Origin: Bowmanella denitrificans
GTDB taxonomy: Bacteria; Pseudomonadota; Gammaproteobacteria; Enterobacterales; Alteromonadaceae
Reading direction: 5' to 3'
DNA: 64,000 bases
NCBI RefSeq assembly: GCF_039522935.1
Contig: NZ_BAAAEI010000010.1
Coordinates: forward strand, 62,001-126,000
How positions within the stretch are numbered: position 1 is the first letter of the stretch; every line of letters starts with the position of its first letter. This document shows positions 25,713 through 34,823 of the stretch, in pieces. A program made the translations under genes and the position numbers. Below the pieces are notes generated by a model that was not told where the DNA came from, ran no database searches, and saw nothing but the letters and a program-made list of their open reading frames with translations.

Positions 25713-27062
25713 ATGGAGTTAAGCTCCTTTCTTGTCAATTACCCGGATGTAGAAGTTTTTGACCTGATTCTGTCGGATTTAAACGGCGTGGCCCGCGGCA
25801 AAAGAATCAAACGGGACTCCATTGAGGCCGTGGTGGAGCAGGGCATGCATTTACCCTTCTCTGTGCTGGCATTGGATGCATCAGGAGAAACAGTGGAAGC
25901 CTCTGAACTGGGGCTGGAGATCGGTGAACCGGATCGCATCTGTTATGCCGATTTGAAGACCCTGGCCATTTGTCCCTGGCAAGCACAACCGGCCGCGCAG
26001 TTACTTTTTAGCATGTATGACTACGAAGGCCATCCAGTGATGATCGACCCACGCCATCAGGTCAGTCAGGCGGTAGCCTTGTTCAAAAAACTCAACATGC
26101 ACCCGGTTGTTGCCGTGGAGCTGGAATTTTACTTAATTGATGCTGAGCGCACCGAAACCGGACATATCCAGCCACCCATTTCCCCTAAAACCGGCAAAAG
26201 AGAAGCCAATACCCAGTGTCACTCGATGCTGAATCTGGATGACTTTGCCGAGTTTCTGCTGGATGTGGATAATTGCTGCCAGGCCCAGGGGGTACCGGCC
26301 GATACTGCGGTTTCAGAGTACGCACCGGGACAGTTTGAAATCAATTTGCGTCATGGTGATGACCCACTGCTGGCATGTGATCACGCGATGATGCTTAAGC
26401 GCATTATTCATCAGGTGGCCGAGCAACACGGCATGCAGGCTACCTTTATGGCCAAGCCTTATGGCCATCTTGCCGGTAGCGGTTTGCATATCCATGCCAG
26501 CCTGGTAGATGAAGACGGCGAAAATCTGTTTGGCGAAGGGGAGCCGGAAGAAAACCCCTTATTACTGAATGCTGTGGCCGGTTTGCTGGACAGCATGCAG
26601 CAAAGTACGGCGTTTTTATGTCCGAATATTAATTCCTACCGGCGTATGCAGCCAAATCTGTATGTGCCCATGTATGTGAACTGGGGCGTGGACAATCGTA
26701 CCGTGGCAGTGCGCATTCCTGCCGGTGAACCCCATAGCCGCCGGGTTGAACACAGAGTAGCCGGAGCGGATGCCAATCCTTATATTGCGATGGCGGCAAT
26801 TCTGTTTGCCATGTATCATGGTATCTCCAACAAGCTCACCCCCCCTGCGCCGCAGGAAGGCAATACGTTCGAGTTCGACAATCCATCCTTACCAAGCCGT
26901 TTACCGGATGCGCTGACGCTGTTAAGTGAGTCAGCAGTCTTCAACCAGTATTTTGGGGCTGACTTTATCAAGGTCTACCGGGCCTGCAAGGAGCAGGAGC
27001 TGCTCAAGTTCGAACAAACCGTGACGCTCAAGGAATATGATTTTTATCTCAACACTCTTTGA
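25713..27062 (+). CDS. puuA: Gamma-glutamylputrescine synthetase
   Basis: A 449-residue glutamine-synthetase-family enzyme that joins glutamate to putrescine using ATP, the first step of the Puu pathway. The N-terminal beta-grasp part has DLILSDLNGVARGK; the catalytic domain has AVELEFYLID, PGQFEINLRHGD, GSGLHIHASL, NSYRRM and RVEHRVAGADANPYIA, all metal, ATP or glutamate contacts of the fold. ATG 25713 has GGAG six bases upstream; ATG 25707 overlaps that site. It is followed by speB 9 bases later. Confidence 0.85.
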   Translation: MELSSFLVNYPDVEVFDLILSDLNGVARGKRIKRDSIEAVVEQGMHLPFSVLALDASGETVEASELGLEIGEPDRICYADLKTLAICPWQAQPAAQLLFSMYDYEGHPVMIDPRHQVSQAVALFKKLNMHPVVAVELEFYLIDAERTETGHIQPPISPKTGKREANTQCHSMLNLDDFAEFLLDVDNCCQAQGVPADTAVSEYAPGQFEINLRHGDDPLLACDHAMMLKRIIHQVAEQHGMQATFMAKPYGHLAGSGLHIHASLVDEDGENLFGEGEPEENPLLLNAVAGLLDSMQQSTAFLCPNINSYRRMQPNLYVPMYVNWGVDNRTVAVRIPAGEPHSRRVEHRVAGADANPYIAMAAILFAMYHGISNKLTPPAPQEGNTFEFDNPSLPSRLPDALTLLSESAVFNQYFGADFIKVYRACKEQELLKFEQTVTLKEYDFYLNTL

Positions 27063-27071
27063 TGCAGATTT

Positions 27072-27974
27072 ATGACCAACGCCAATTATTCGCTCTATCA
27101 GCCAGCTAACACATTTGTATTCGCGTCCAAAAGCAAAATGGATAAGGATACCGACGTGGTCATTGCCGGTGTGCCTTTTGACCTTGCTACCTCTGGTCGG
27201 CCGGGGGCGCGTTTTGCCCCTACCGCTATTCGCCAGGCGTCAGCCAACCTGGGATGGGAGCAGCGCCGCCATCCCTGGAAATTTTCACTGCGTCGTAAGC
27301 TGAAGGTCGCCGATGTGGGCGACGTCAATTTCTCTCATGGCGATGCTCCAGGGGCAATGCAGGCGGTGCGCGAGCATATTGCCAAGGTTATGGAGCTTGG
27401 CGCCATTCCCTTTACCTTTGGTGGCGACCACCTGGTCACTTTACCTGTCCTTCAGGCCATGGTGGCCAAACGCGGACCGGTTGCGTTGCTACATTTTGAT
27501 GCGCACACCGATGATTATTCCGGCGGCAGTGAGTTTGACCATGGCAGCGTGTTTTATCATGCCAGGGAGCAGGGCTTGCTGTTAGACGGCAAAGTGATGC
27601 AACTGGGGATCCGTACAGACCACAGCAGTAAAACCCCCTTCGAGGTTATCCCCGCGGAAGCGTTGTGGCATGCCAGGGCGTTGGAAGTTGCTGAGCGGAT
27701 TAAACAGACCATGGGGGATGCCCCTGCGTATCTGACCTTTGATATTGATTGTATTGATCCTGCCTTCGCACCAGGTACCGGCACGCCGGTGATCGGCGGA
27801 ATCAGCCCGCACTTTATATTGGAGTTGTTACGCAATCTGCAGGGTCTCAACTGGGTAGGCATGGATATTGTTGAAGTGTGTCCGGCCTATGACCATAGCC
27901 AGATTACCAGTTTACTGGCGGCGACCCTGGCTACCGATATGTTGTATCTGCTGGCCAGCCAAAAAAATAGCTAA
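27072..27974 (+). CDS. speB: Agmatinase
   Basis: A 300-residue ureohydrolase that turns agmatine into putrescine and urea. The three manganese-binding motifs are intact: TFGGDHLVTLP, LHFDAHTDDYSG and YLTFDIDCIDPAFAPGTGTP. Length and the N-terminal AGVPFDLATSGRPGARFAP match agmatinase. It is cotranscribed with puuA, so agmatine-derived putrescine is fed straight into the gamma-glutamyl pathway. No arginine decarboxylase is present in the window. Its end overlaps the convergent TetR gene by four bases. Confidence 0.9.
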   Translation: MTNANYSLYQPANTFVFASKSKMDKDTDVVIAGVPFDLATSGRPGARFAPTAIRQASANLGWEQRRHPWKFSLRRKLKVADVGDVNFSHGDAPGAMQAVREHIAKVMELGAIPFTFGGDHLVTLPVLQAMVAKRGPVALLHFDAHTDDYSGGSEFDHGSVFYHAREQGLLLDGKVMQLGIRTDHSSKTPFEVIPAEALWHARALEVAERIKQTMGDAPAYLTFDIDCIDPAFAPGTGTPVIGGISPHFILELLRNLQGLNWVGMDIVEVCPAYDHSQITSLLAATLATDMLYLLASQKNS

Positions 27975-28579
27975 GGCAGGGATTGTGCCAGGGTATGCAG
28001 CATGCGCTTGAGTTCTTCAAGGGTTTTGCTGCCCCTGGGTTTTGACTGATTGACCACCACCAGCAACAGAGCATGACTGGTTTCATGGAAAGTCCGGCCA
28101 ATACGCTGGCGTTCGCTGAGCGGCAGTGGTACCCCGAGTTTTTCAAGCCTGCTGGCCACATGATTAATCACCAATTCGTCATGTTGTTCGTCCAGCGTCA
28201 TTAATTGTGGTATGGCGAACATACCCTGCACCAAATGCAGCAATCCACGCTGCTTCCTATACAACTGGTGCATATGATTGACAAACAGCTCAACAAACTC
28301 CTGCAAGGTGGCTGGGGAATAATGTTCATCCTGCGTCAGGGTATTGGCCATTTGTTGCAGCCAACGTTGCCCCATGGCATGCAAGATTGCTTCCTTATTA
28401 GGGAAATAGTGATACAGGGTACCGACCGAAATACCCACTTCTTCGGCAATGCGTATGGTGGTTAATGCCGCAGGTCCCAACTTTTCAAGCAATTCGCCAG
28501 CCACCTCCAGAATTTGCTCCTGACGGGCAATGGAGCGCTTCTGACTGGGTAAGTTTCTAGGCTGCAGGGGTTTGCTCAC
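27971..28579 (-). CDS. TetR-family regulator of the polyamine locus
   Basis: A 202-residue TetR repressor. The N-terminal helix-turn-helix (residues about 15-65) has QEQILEVAGELLEKLG, TTIRIAEEVGISVGTLYHYFPNKEAIL. The C-terminal ligand domain is of the BetI-like/TetR_C type. The GTG start is six bases after puuB2, so the two are in one operon. Position suggests control of puuA-speB and the second puuA-puuB pair, with a polyamine or intermediate as effector (inference). Confidence 0.85.
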   Translation of the reverse strand: MSKPLQPRNLPSQKRSIARQEQILEVAGELLEKLGPAALTTIRIAEEVGISVGTLYHYFPNKEAILHAMGQRWLQQMANTLTQDEHYSPATLQEFVELFVNHMHQLYRKQRGLLHLVQGMFAIPQLMTLDEQHDELVINHVASRLEKLGVPLPLSERQRIGRTFHETSHALLLVVVNQSKPRGSKTLEELKRMLHTLAQSLP

Positions 28580-28584
28580 GCGGC

Positions 28585-29868
28585 TCAGTTTCCAAATTTA
28601 TCGCGCATGGCATAGTAGAGCATACCTGCCACCAAGCCGGGGTATCGCAACCAGGTGCCGCCGGGAAACGTCGGGGTCGGGTAACTGGCCAAGGCATTAA
28701 AATCCTGAGGCTGCCCGGCAATGGCTTGATCTATTAATTTTCCGGCTAGCGTGGCCAATGCCAGACCATGCCCGGAGTAGCCCTGCGCAATATAAATACG
28801 ATTGTCCAGACATTGAAAGTGAGGCATACGATTCAGGGTAATGGCCAGCGTACCGCCCCAGCCATGTTCAAGCTCCACCCCGGCTAATTGTGGGAAGATT
28901 TCTTCCAGATAGGGGCGCACAAAACCACGGATATCTGCCGGAAAGCGGGAAGAATAATTTTCGCCCCCGCCAAAAAGTAAGCGATGGTCAGCCGTAGTAC
29001 GGTAATAATTGATCACAAACTTGGAGTCGGCCACAGCGACATTATCGCGGATAAGAGCCCGGGCCTGCTGTTCACCCAAAGGCTTAGTGGTGACGATAAA
29101 ATTATTGATAGGCATGATTTTCCCGGCCACTTTCGGGAAAAGCTTACCCAGATAGCCATTGCAACCTAAAACCAACTTGTCAGCCTGGACTTGCCCCGCA
29201 CTGGTCTGGATGTTCAGTCCTTGTTTAGTGCTGCGAATGCCGATCACCCGGCTTTTTTCACAGAGTATCGCGCCTGCTTGCTGGGCAAGCTGGGCCAGGG
29301 CCAGAGTAAAATTCAACGGATGCAGGTGACCAGCGCGCATATCCAATTCAGCCCCGTGGTAGCGCGGGCTGGCCAGCATGGTGGCTAATTCGTCTTTATC
29401 CACAAACCGCTTGTCGTGGTAGCCATATTCCTCGTTGAGCTTGCGCACATTGTCGCGCATGTGTCTGGCATGACTGGGTTTGAACGCGGTATGTAATATG
29501 CCGGGCACAAAGTCACAGTCAATTTTATGTTGATCAATCAGGTTACGCACCAGATCCACAGAATCCAATGCCAGTTGCCAAAGTTTACCGGCGGCGTCAG
29601 AGCCAACCTTGGCTTCCAGTTCGCTTTGATCCAACCGCTGTCCAGGGCTGACCTGGCCGCCATTACGTCCTGAGGCGCCGTAGCCGAGATGTTCGGCTTC
29701 CAATAGCATGCAGCTCAGCCCGCGTCTGGCGCAATGAAGTGCTGTGGATATACCGGTAAGCCCCCCACCTACAATACAGACATCGACGTTGTGCTGACCG
29801 TTTAGCGTCTGGCAGGGCACCTGGGTGTTAGCGCTTTGTAAGTAGTAAAGTTGCTTGTTGTCTTCCAT
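28585..29868 (-). CDS. puuB: Second gamma-glutamylputrescine oxidase-type FAD oxidoreductase
   Basis: A 427-residue paralog of the enzyme at 15026-16300. FAD fold VCIVGGGLTGISTALHCARRG at about residue 28, then GASGRNGGQV, RTTADHRLLFGGG and IAQGYSGHGL. It likely oxidises gamma-glutamylputrescine or a related gamma-glutamyl amine. The ATG at 29868 begins a protein aligned with the paralog. It is divergent from the second puuA-type gene and followed by the TetR gene. The paralogs may serve different amines. Confidence 0.8.
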   Translation of the reverse strand: MEDNKQLYYLQSANTQVPCQTLNGQHNVDVCIVGGGLTGISTALHCARRGLSCMLLEAEHLGYGASGRNGGQVSPGQRLDQSELEAKVGSDAAGKLWQLALDSVDLVRNLIDQHKIDCDFVPGILHTAFKPSHARHMRDNVRKLNEEYGYHDKRFVDKDELATMLASPRYHGAELDMRAGHLHPLNFTLALAQLAQQAGAILCEKSRVIGIRSTKQGLNIQTSAGQVQADKLVLGCNGYLGKLFPKVAGKIMPINNFIVTTKPLGEQQARALIRDNVAVADSKFVINYYRTTADHRLLFGGGENYSSRFPADIRGFVRPYLEEIFPQLAGVELEHGWGGTLAITLNRMPHFQCLDNRIYIAQGYSGHGLALATLAGKLIDQAIAGQPQDFNALASYPTPTFPGGTWLRYPGLVAGMLYYAMRDKFGN

Positions 29869-29971
29869 CCCGGCCTCTAATGGTTGAGTAGCGCAGATAC
29901 CGATATGGCGCAATTGTTAGCTTTTGACGTAAATTGTCATATTGTTAATTAGCGCTTTTTACCCTAGCATA

Positions 29972-29987
29972 TCGAATAATAATTCGA
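29972..29987. promoter_or_regulatory. Inverted repeat upstream of the second puuA-type gene
   Basis: TCGAAT and ATTCGA are inverted around AATA, just upstream of a -10-like TAGAAT (29990-29995). The element is in the divergent promoter region of puuB2 and the second puuA-type gene. The binding protein is unknown. Confidence 0.35.
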
Positions 29988-30021
29988 AATAGAATTATAA
30001 GCACAATCTAACAGGTGATAT

Positions 30022-31356
30022 ATGGAAGATGTAAAGAAGTGGCTGTCCAGCCATCGCATCTCGGAAGTTGAATGTCTGGTGCCGGATATGACGGGCAATG
30101 CCCGAGGCAAATTTATTCCCGCCAAGAAGTTTATTAAACAGGAAAGCCGGCTACCTGAAAGCATACTGATTCAAACCGTAACCGGTGAATACACCAGCGA
30201 ACACTACGATATTGTCAGTGAAACCGACTCGGATATGTTTCTGGAGCCTGATACCAGCACCATTCGCGAAGTGCCCTGGGCAGATGAGCGTACTGCTTTG
30301 ATTATTCACGATTGTTATCTGTCCAGTGGTCAGCCCCATCCGTTGTCGACACGTAATGTTCTGAAAAAAATTCTGGCTTTGTATCAAAGTAGGGATTTGG
30401 TGCCTGTGGTGGCCCCAGAAGTGGAGTTTTTCCTGGTGGCACAAAATACCGATCCTGATTATGAGTTAACGCCACCAGTTGGACGCTCCGGTCGGCGTGA
30501 ATCGGCTCGTCAAAGTTACAGCATCGATGCGGTTAATGAATTTGAGAAGATCATTGATCAGATGTACGACTACTGTGAAAAAATGGAGCTGGGCATTGAT
30601 ACCCTGATCCATGAATCTGGTGCGGCGCAATTTGAAGTGAATTTTTTACATGGCGATCCACTTAAACTGGCCGACGAAGTGTTCTTGTTCAAGCGGGTCG
30701 TGCGGGAGATAGCCCTGTCCAATGGTGTATATGCAACCTTTATGGCCAAGCCGATGCGCAGAGAGCCCGGTAGTTCCATGCATATCCACCAAAGCCTGGT
30801 GGACAGGAAAAGTGGCAACAATGCCTTTTCCACCAAAGACGGTAAATATTCCAGCTTGTTCTTCAATTACATTGCCGGTCTGCAGAAATATGGCCCCAGC
30901 GCGTTATGCTTCTTCGCACCCAATGTGAACTCTTATCGGCGTTTTACACCGGACAATTCTGCACCGATTAATTTTGACTGGGGGTATGACAACCGTACCA
31001 CCGGACTGCGGGTGCCAGAGAGTGAACCGGATGGTTTCAGGGTGGAAAACCGTTTGCCCGGGTCTGACGCTAACCCTTACTTAGCTTTTGCTGCAACCCT
31101 GGCCTGCGGCTATTTGGGACTGACTGAAAACCTGCAACCGCAACAAGCTAATGAAGGCAATGCCTATACGCAGGAAATAGAAGTGGCGCGCAATCTGGAA
31201 GAAGCGCTACGTTTGCTGGATAAATGTGAGCCGCTGCGCAGCCTGTTGGGTGAAGACTTCAGTTATGCTTACAGTGCGGTGAAACGTAATGAATGTGAGG
31301 CGTTCAACGAAGTGATCAGCTCCTGGGAGCGTGAATTCTTGCTGTTGAATGTGTAA
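30022..31356 (+). CDS. Second gamma-glutamyl-amine synthetase (glutamine-synthetase family)
   Basis: A 444-residue paralog of puuA. It has VECLVPDMTGNARGKFIP, VAPEVEFFLVA, AAQFEVNFLHGD, GSSMHIHQSL, NSYRRFTPD and RVENRLPGSDANPYLAFAA. The first half differs enough from puuA (about 25713) to suggest another amine substrate (spermidine, ethanolamine or a second putrescine isoform). It is the first gene of its transcript, with AGGTGAT before ATG 30022, and divergent from puuB2. Confidence 0.82.
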   Translation: MEDVKKWLSSHRISEVECLVPDMTGNARGKFIPAKKFIKQESRLPESILIQTVTGEYTSEHYDIVSETDSDMFLEPDTSTIREVPWADERTALIIHDCYLSSGQPHPLSTRNVLKKILALYQSRDLVPVVAPEVEFFLVAQNTDPDYELTPPVGRSGRRESARQSYSIDAVNEFEKIIDQMYDYCEKMELGIDTLIHESGAAQFEVNFLHGDPLKLADEVFLFKRVVREIALSNGVYATFMAKPMRREPGSSMHIHQSLVDRKSGNNAFSTKDGKYSSLFFNYIAGLQKYGPSALCFFAPNVNSYRRFTPDNSAPINFDWGYDNRTTGLRVPESEPDGFRVENRLPGSDANPYLAFAATLACGYLGLTENLQPQQANEGNAYTQEIEVARNLEEALRLLDKCEPLRSLLGEDFSYAYSAVKRNECEAFNEVISSWEREFLLLNV

Positions 31357-31397
31357 TGGCGAAGAGCGTGGGGGCTTAGCTTCCCACGCCCTGCTTA

Positions 31398-31865
31398 TTA
31401 CATCTGTGACTGCAGATAGTTTGGCAGACCAATCAGTTTAATCAAACGAAGCTGCTGTTCCAGCCAATAGGCGTGGTCGTCCTCGGTATCTTTAAGCAAG
31501 CCGGTCAGCATATCGCGGCTGACATAGTCCTGCTCTTGCTCACATAATTTAATCGTATCTTTAAGCAGGCGTTGTACATCATATTCCAGGTTCAGGTCCG
31601 CCTGTAGCATTGCTGGAACGTCCTGACCAATATTCAGGCCATCGCGCTGGCTCATATCCGGCGTCCCTTCCAGAAACAAAATACGCTCAATCAACGCGGC
31701 TGCATGACCTTTTTCATCGTCAAACTCATGATCAATGCGCTCGAACAGTTTGTTCAGGCCAAAATCCTGGTACATACGTGAATGGATAAAATACTGGTCC
31801 ATCGCAGTCAGCTCACTGGCGAGCAGGCGATTCAGGGCGTCGATGATTTGGGTATTACCTTTCAT
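31398..31865 (-). CDS. bfr: Bacterioferritin lacking the haem-ligand methionine
   Basis: A 155-residue iron-storage protein of the ferritin fold. Ferroxidase ligands are visible at Glu18, Glu51, His54, Glu94 and in TEDDH (Glu128 and His131). In E. coli Bfr, residue 52 is the methionine that binds the haem between subunits; here it is Lys (DEKGH), so this subunit probably does not bind haem. Such a subunit is usually paired with a haem-binding partner, but no second bfr lies next to it. No Fur-type operator was convincing in the region upstream. Confidence 0.88.
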   Translation of the reverse strand: MKGNTQIIDALNRLLASELTAMDQYFIHSRMYQDFGLNKLFERIDHEFDDEKGHAAALIERILFLEGTPDMSQRDGLNIGQDVPAMLQADLNLEYDVQRLLKDTIKLCEQEQDYVSRDMLTGLLKDTEDDHAYWLEQQLRLIKLIGLPNYLQSQM

Positions 31866-32246
31866 TTATATCTGTCCGTGCCGAAAAATCTGTGCCTAAG
31901 TGTAGTGGAATATCGAGTGTTTTGGAAATTATTCTTTAATATCAATGGATTATCTAATGAAATCAATTCTCGTTGGTACTTCGTTTTGTTACTCTGCTGC
32001 TAATTTGACCATTAAGCATTTGCCCGGACAGGAAAATGCGCTCGAATCTGCAAGTAAAAACTAATTTTTACGGTCTAATTGTTCAGAATCGCTGTTTGTT
32101 TATACGCTTTGTTGGTTAATTGAGCGAACGAATCAAGGTTTCATGAATATTTCATAATTGGGCTTGCGCACCCTTTTTGCCTATGTATAATACGCACCAT
32201 CTTGAGACGGGGCGCTAAGCAAGACCCGCCAAGAACAGGTTACAGA
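31866..32246 (+). promoter_or_regulatory. Region upstream of tRNA-fMet with a strong promoter
   Basis: No protein gene is supported in these 381 bases. It holds a hairpin GTAAAAA/TTTTTAC (32054-32071). A promoter with TTGCGC (32164-32169), a 16-base spacer and TATAAT (32186-32191) is followed by a GC-rich start region as in stable-RNA promoters. The tRNA begins 55 bases after the -10. Confidence 0.65.
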
Positions 32247-32323
<77 letters not shown>

Positions 32324-32330
32324 AATAGAA

Positions 32331-32362
32331 AGCCGACAAGTATTTGCTTGTCGGCTTTTTAC
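32331..32362 (+). terminator. Terminator after tRNA-fMet
   Basis: AGCCGACAAG (32331-32340) pairs with CTTGTCGGCT (32347-32356), 10 pairs with a 6-base loop, followed by TTTTT. It would end most tRNA transcripts, leaving read-through for the translation-factor operon. Confidence 0.85.
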
Positions 32363-32777
32363 TTTTCCGACTGCAACTTGATGAGGCCGAGTGCTATCGC
32401 CAGAGATTTGCCTTAACTTGCAAATCTTTGCCGTGAACCTTATACTTGCGCCTCGAAATCTGGACGGGCTCCCTCTTAGTAAAGAATAGTAACGTCCCGA
32501 TTATCAGGGGAAGAAAACCTGAATTTGGTTTTCTCCATCGGATGTTGTTTATCAGGCATCCGGGTTGTCATAGACAACCAATACTTGGACTAGAATCCAG
32601 ACCTGACAAGCCCCGTTAGAATCGGGGCTTTTTGTTAGTCTTGGTCCCCAAATCTGAGCAACGCTGTTACCGTTTTGGTCTGCATGTCGCTCGTTTTTGG
32701 CTACATAGATTGTCAGGGGAGAAATCCCCGAAAAATGTCTGGGCTTGATGCCCTTTTTTTGTTTTTGGAGCCTGGCT
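32363..32777 (+). promoter_or_regulatory. Hairpin-rich leader of rimP-nusA-infB operon
   Basis: No gene is seen on either strand. The region contains several simple hairpins: 32404-32427 (AGATTTGC arms), 32512-32534 (AGAAAACC arms), 32563-32579 (GGTTGTC arms), 32608-32630 (AAGCCCCG arms, followed by TTTTTG and resembling a terminator), 32716-32729 (GGGG-AGAAAT-CCCC) and 32741-32753 (GGGC-TTGAT-GCCC then seven T). The last is terminator-like and ends 18 bases before the rimP GTG. In E. coli this operon is limited by NusA-linked termination in its leader; this arrangement fits that kind of control. Confidence 0.6.
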
Positions 32778-33236
32778 GTGTCAAAACTGGAACAAACATT
32801 GACTGAAATGCTAACCCCGGCAGTCGAAGCCTTGGGGTTTGAGTTACTTGGTATCGAGTTTGTACGGGCAGGTCGGCATTCCACGCTGCGAGTTTATATC
32901 GATCACCCGGATGGTATCTCGGTGGACAATTGTGCTGATGTGAGTCATCAGGTCAGTGCGGTGCTGGATGTGGAAGATCCTATCTCCACGGAGTACGACC
33001 TTGAAGTATCGTCTCCTGGTATGGACAGGCCATTATTTAAAGAAGCGCATTACCTCAAAGTAGTGGGCGAAACGGTATCTGTGCGGCTGCGTATGCCCAT
33101 GGATAACAGAAGAAATTTCAAAGGCAAGGTGCTCAGTTGTGAAAACGGCACTCTGACCGTGGAAGTGGATGGCGTGTCCTATCAACTGGCCATCGCCAAT
33201 ATTGAGAAAGGTAATCTGGTTCCTAACTTCGACTAA
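32778..33236 (+). CDS. rimP: Ribosome maturation factor RimP
   Basis: A 152-residue factor needed for 30S subunit maturation. It opens SKLEQTLTEMLTPAVEALGFEL and carries EFVRAG, LRVYIDHPDGISVDNCADVSHQ and YDLEVSSPGMDRPLF, the signature of the family. The GTG start at 32778 has TTGGAG seven bases upstream; an ATG in frame at 32745 lies inside the terminator-like hairpin and is less likely. It is the first protein gene of the operon. Confidence 0.95.
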   Translation: MSKLEQTLTEMLTPAVEALGFELLGIEFVRAGRHSTLRVYIDHPDGISVDNCADVSHQVSAVLDVEDPISTEYDLEVSSPGMDRPLFKEAHYLKVVGETVSVRLRMPMDNRRNFKGKVLSCENGTLTVEVDGVSYQLAIANIEKGNLVPNFD

Positions 33237-33305
33237 CGTCAAGTGGGTCTTAGTCAACAGGTCATCCAACTAGCAACGTGGAAGTTTTTGTGAGGCAACA
33301 GGGCA

Positions 33306-34799
33306 ATGAATAAAGAAATTCTATTAGTGGCTGAAGCTGTATCCAATGAAAAACAAGTTCCCAGAGAGAAGATCTTTGAGGCATTGGAGTACGCGATCGC
33401 CAGCGCCACCAAGAAGAAAAATGAAGGTGAAATAGAAGTCCGGGTCAGTATCCATCGCGATACAGGGGATTTTGACACCTTCCGTCGCTGGAGAGTGACG
33501 CCGGATGATCAGCCTCAGGAAAACCCTTTTGCTGAAATTACCCTGTCTGCAGCACAAATTGATGAGCCTGATATTCAGGTCGGCGATTATGTAGAAGAGC
33601 AAATTGAATCCATTGTCTTTGACCGTATCACGACTCAGACCGCCAAGCAGGTGATCGTTCAGAAGGTCAGAGAAGCGGAACGTGCGCAGGTGCTGGCCGA
33701 ATATGAAGACCGTGTGGGTGAACTGGTGACCGGCACGGTCAAGAAGGTCAACCGCGACAACATCATTATCGATTTGGGTAACAATGCCGAAGGGGTTATT
33801 TACCGTGAAGATATGCTGCCGCGTGAAACGTTCCGTCCGGGTGACCGCGTACGCGGCTTGTTATATGTGATTAAACCTGAAGCCCGTGGCGCCCAGTTAT
33901 TTGTCAGCCGCTCTAAACCAGAAATGCTGGTAGAGCTGTTCCGCATTGAAGTACCGGAAATTGCCGAAGAAGTGCTGGAAATCAAGGCCGCTGCCCGCGA
34001 CCCGGGTTCACGTGCCAAAATAGCGGTTAAAACCAACGACAAACGTCTGGATCCTGTTGGCGCCTGTGTGGGAATGCGGGGTTCAAGGGTACAGGCGGTA
34101 TCTGGCGAGCTGGGCGGTGAACGTGTTGACATCGTACTGTGGGATGAGAATCCAGCCCAGTTTGTGATTAACGCTATGGCGCCTGCTGAAGTGGCTGCCA
34201 TTGTAGTTGATGAAGACAACCGTACCATGGATGTGGCTGTGGAAGCCGACAACCTCGCTCAAGCTATCGGTCGCAGCGGTCAAAACGTACGTTTAGCCAG
34301 CCAATTGACAGGCTGGGAACTGAATGTGATGACGGTGGAAGATCTGAATGCCAAGCATGAGGAAGAAAATTCCAAAGTGTTACAGCGTTTTGTTAAGGGA
34401 CTGGATATCGACGAGGACTTCGCTGCGGTGTTGGTGGAAGAAGGTTTCACCTCGCTAGAAGAAATTGCTTATGTACCTGTTGCTGAGCTGCTGTCCATTG
34501 AGGGGCTGGAAGAAGAAATGGTCGAAGAGCTGCGTGAACGAGCGCGTGCTGCATTGACGACTCAGGCGCTGGCAAATGAGGAATCACTGGAGAATGCCGA
34601 GCCTAAGGATGAGCTGTTAAACCTGCCTGGTATGGAAAGACATGTGGCCTTTATTCTGGCCAGTCGCGGCATTACTGACCTGGAAGGGTTGGCCGAGCAG
34701 GGTGTCGATGAAATCAGTGATATAGAGGAACTGGGCGAAGAAAAGGCGGCTGAGCTGATTATGGCTGCCCGCAATATCGTCTGGTTCAGTGAAGAGTAA
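33306..34799 (+). CDS. nusA: Transcription termination/antitermination factor NusA
   Basis: A 497-residue RNA-polymerase-binding factor. N-terminal domain residues about 1-130, S1 domain about 133-200 (GELVTGTVKKVNRDNIIIDLG), two KH domains about 205-345 (GACVGMRGSRV and IGRSGQNVR) and two C-terminal acidic repeats with helix-hairpin-helix units (SLEEIAYV, LSIEGLEEEMVEELRERA; later TDLEGLAEQGVDEISDIEEL). Length is close to E. coli NusA. It pauses transcription and regulates its own operon in E. coli. Confidence 0.97.
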   Translation: MNKEILLVAEAVSNEKQVPREKIFEALEYAIASATKKKNEGEIEVRVSIHRDTGDFDTFRRWRVTPDDQPQENPFAEITLSAAQIDEPDIQVGDYVEEQIESIVFDRITTQTAKQVIVQKVREAERAQVLAEYEDRVGELVTGTVKKVNRDNIIIDLGNNAEGVIYREDMLPRETFRPGDRVRGLLYVIKPEARGAQLFVSRSKPEMLVELFRIEVPEIAEEVLEIKAAARDPGSRAKIAVKTNDKRLDPVGACVGMRGSRVQAVSGELGGERVDIVLWDENPAQFVINAMAPAEVAAIVVDEDNRTMDVAVEADNLAQAIGRSGQNVRLASQLTGWELNVMTVEDLNAKHEEENSKVLQRFVKGLDIDEDFAAVLVEEGFTSLEEIAYVPVAELLSIEGLEEEMVEELRERARAALTTQALANEESLENAEPKDELLNLPGMERHVAFILASRGITDLEGLAEQGVDEISDIEELGEEKAAELIMAARNIVWFSEE

Positions 34800-34823
34800 G
34801 GTCAACGGGGGGAACTAGCACTC

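Noticed and set aside
31866..32160. Possible Fur box upstream of bfr
   Set aside because: AT-rich stretches there match the Fur consensus poorly outside one GATAAT half.
32363..32640. Possible second tRNA or small RNA after tRNA-fMet
   Set aside because: Hairpins are present, but no cloverleaf or T-loop sequence could be built.
32552..32884. Open frame of 110 codons on the minus strand before rimP
   Set aside because: It covers leader hairpins and the start of rimP in antisense, has no ribosome-binding site and no recognisable protein pattern.
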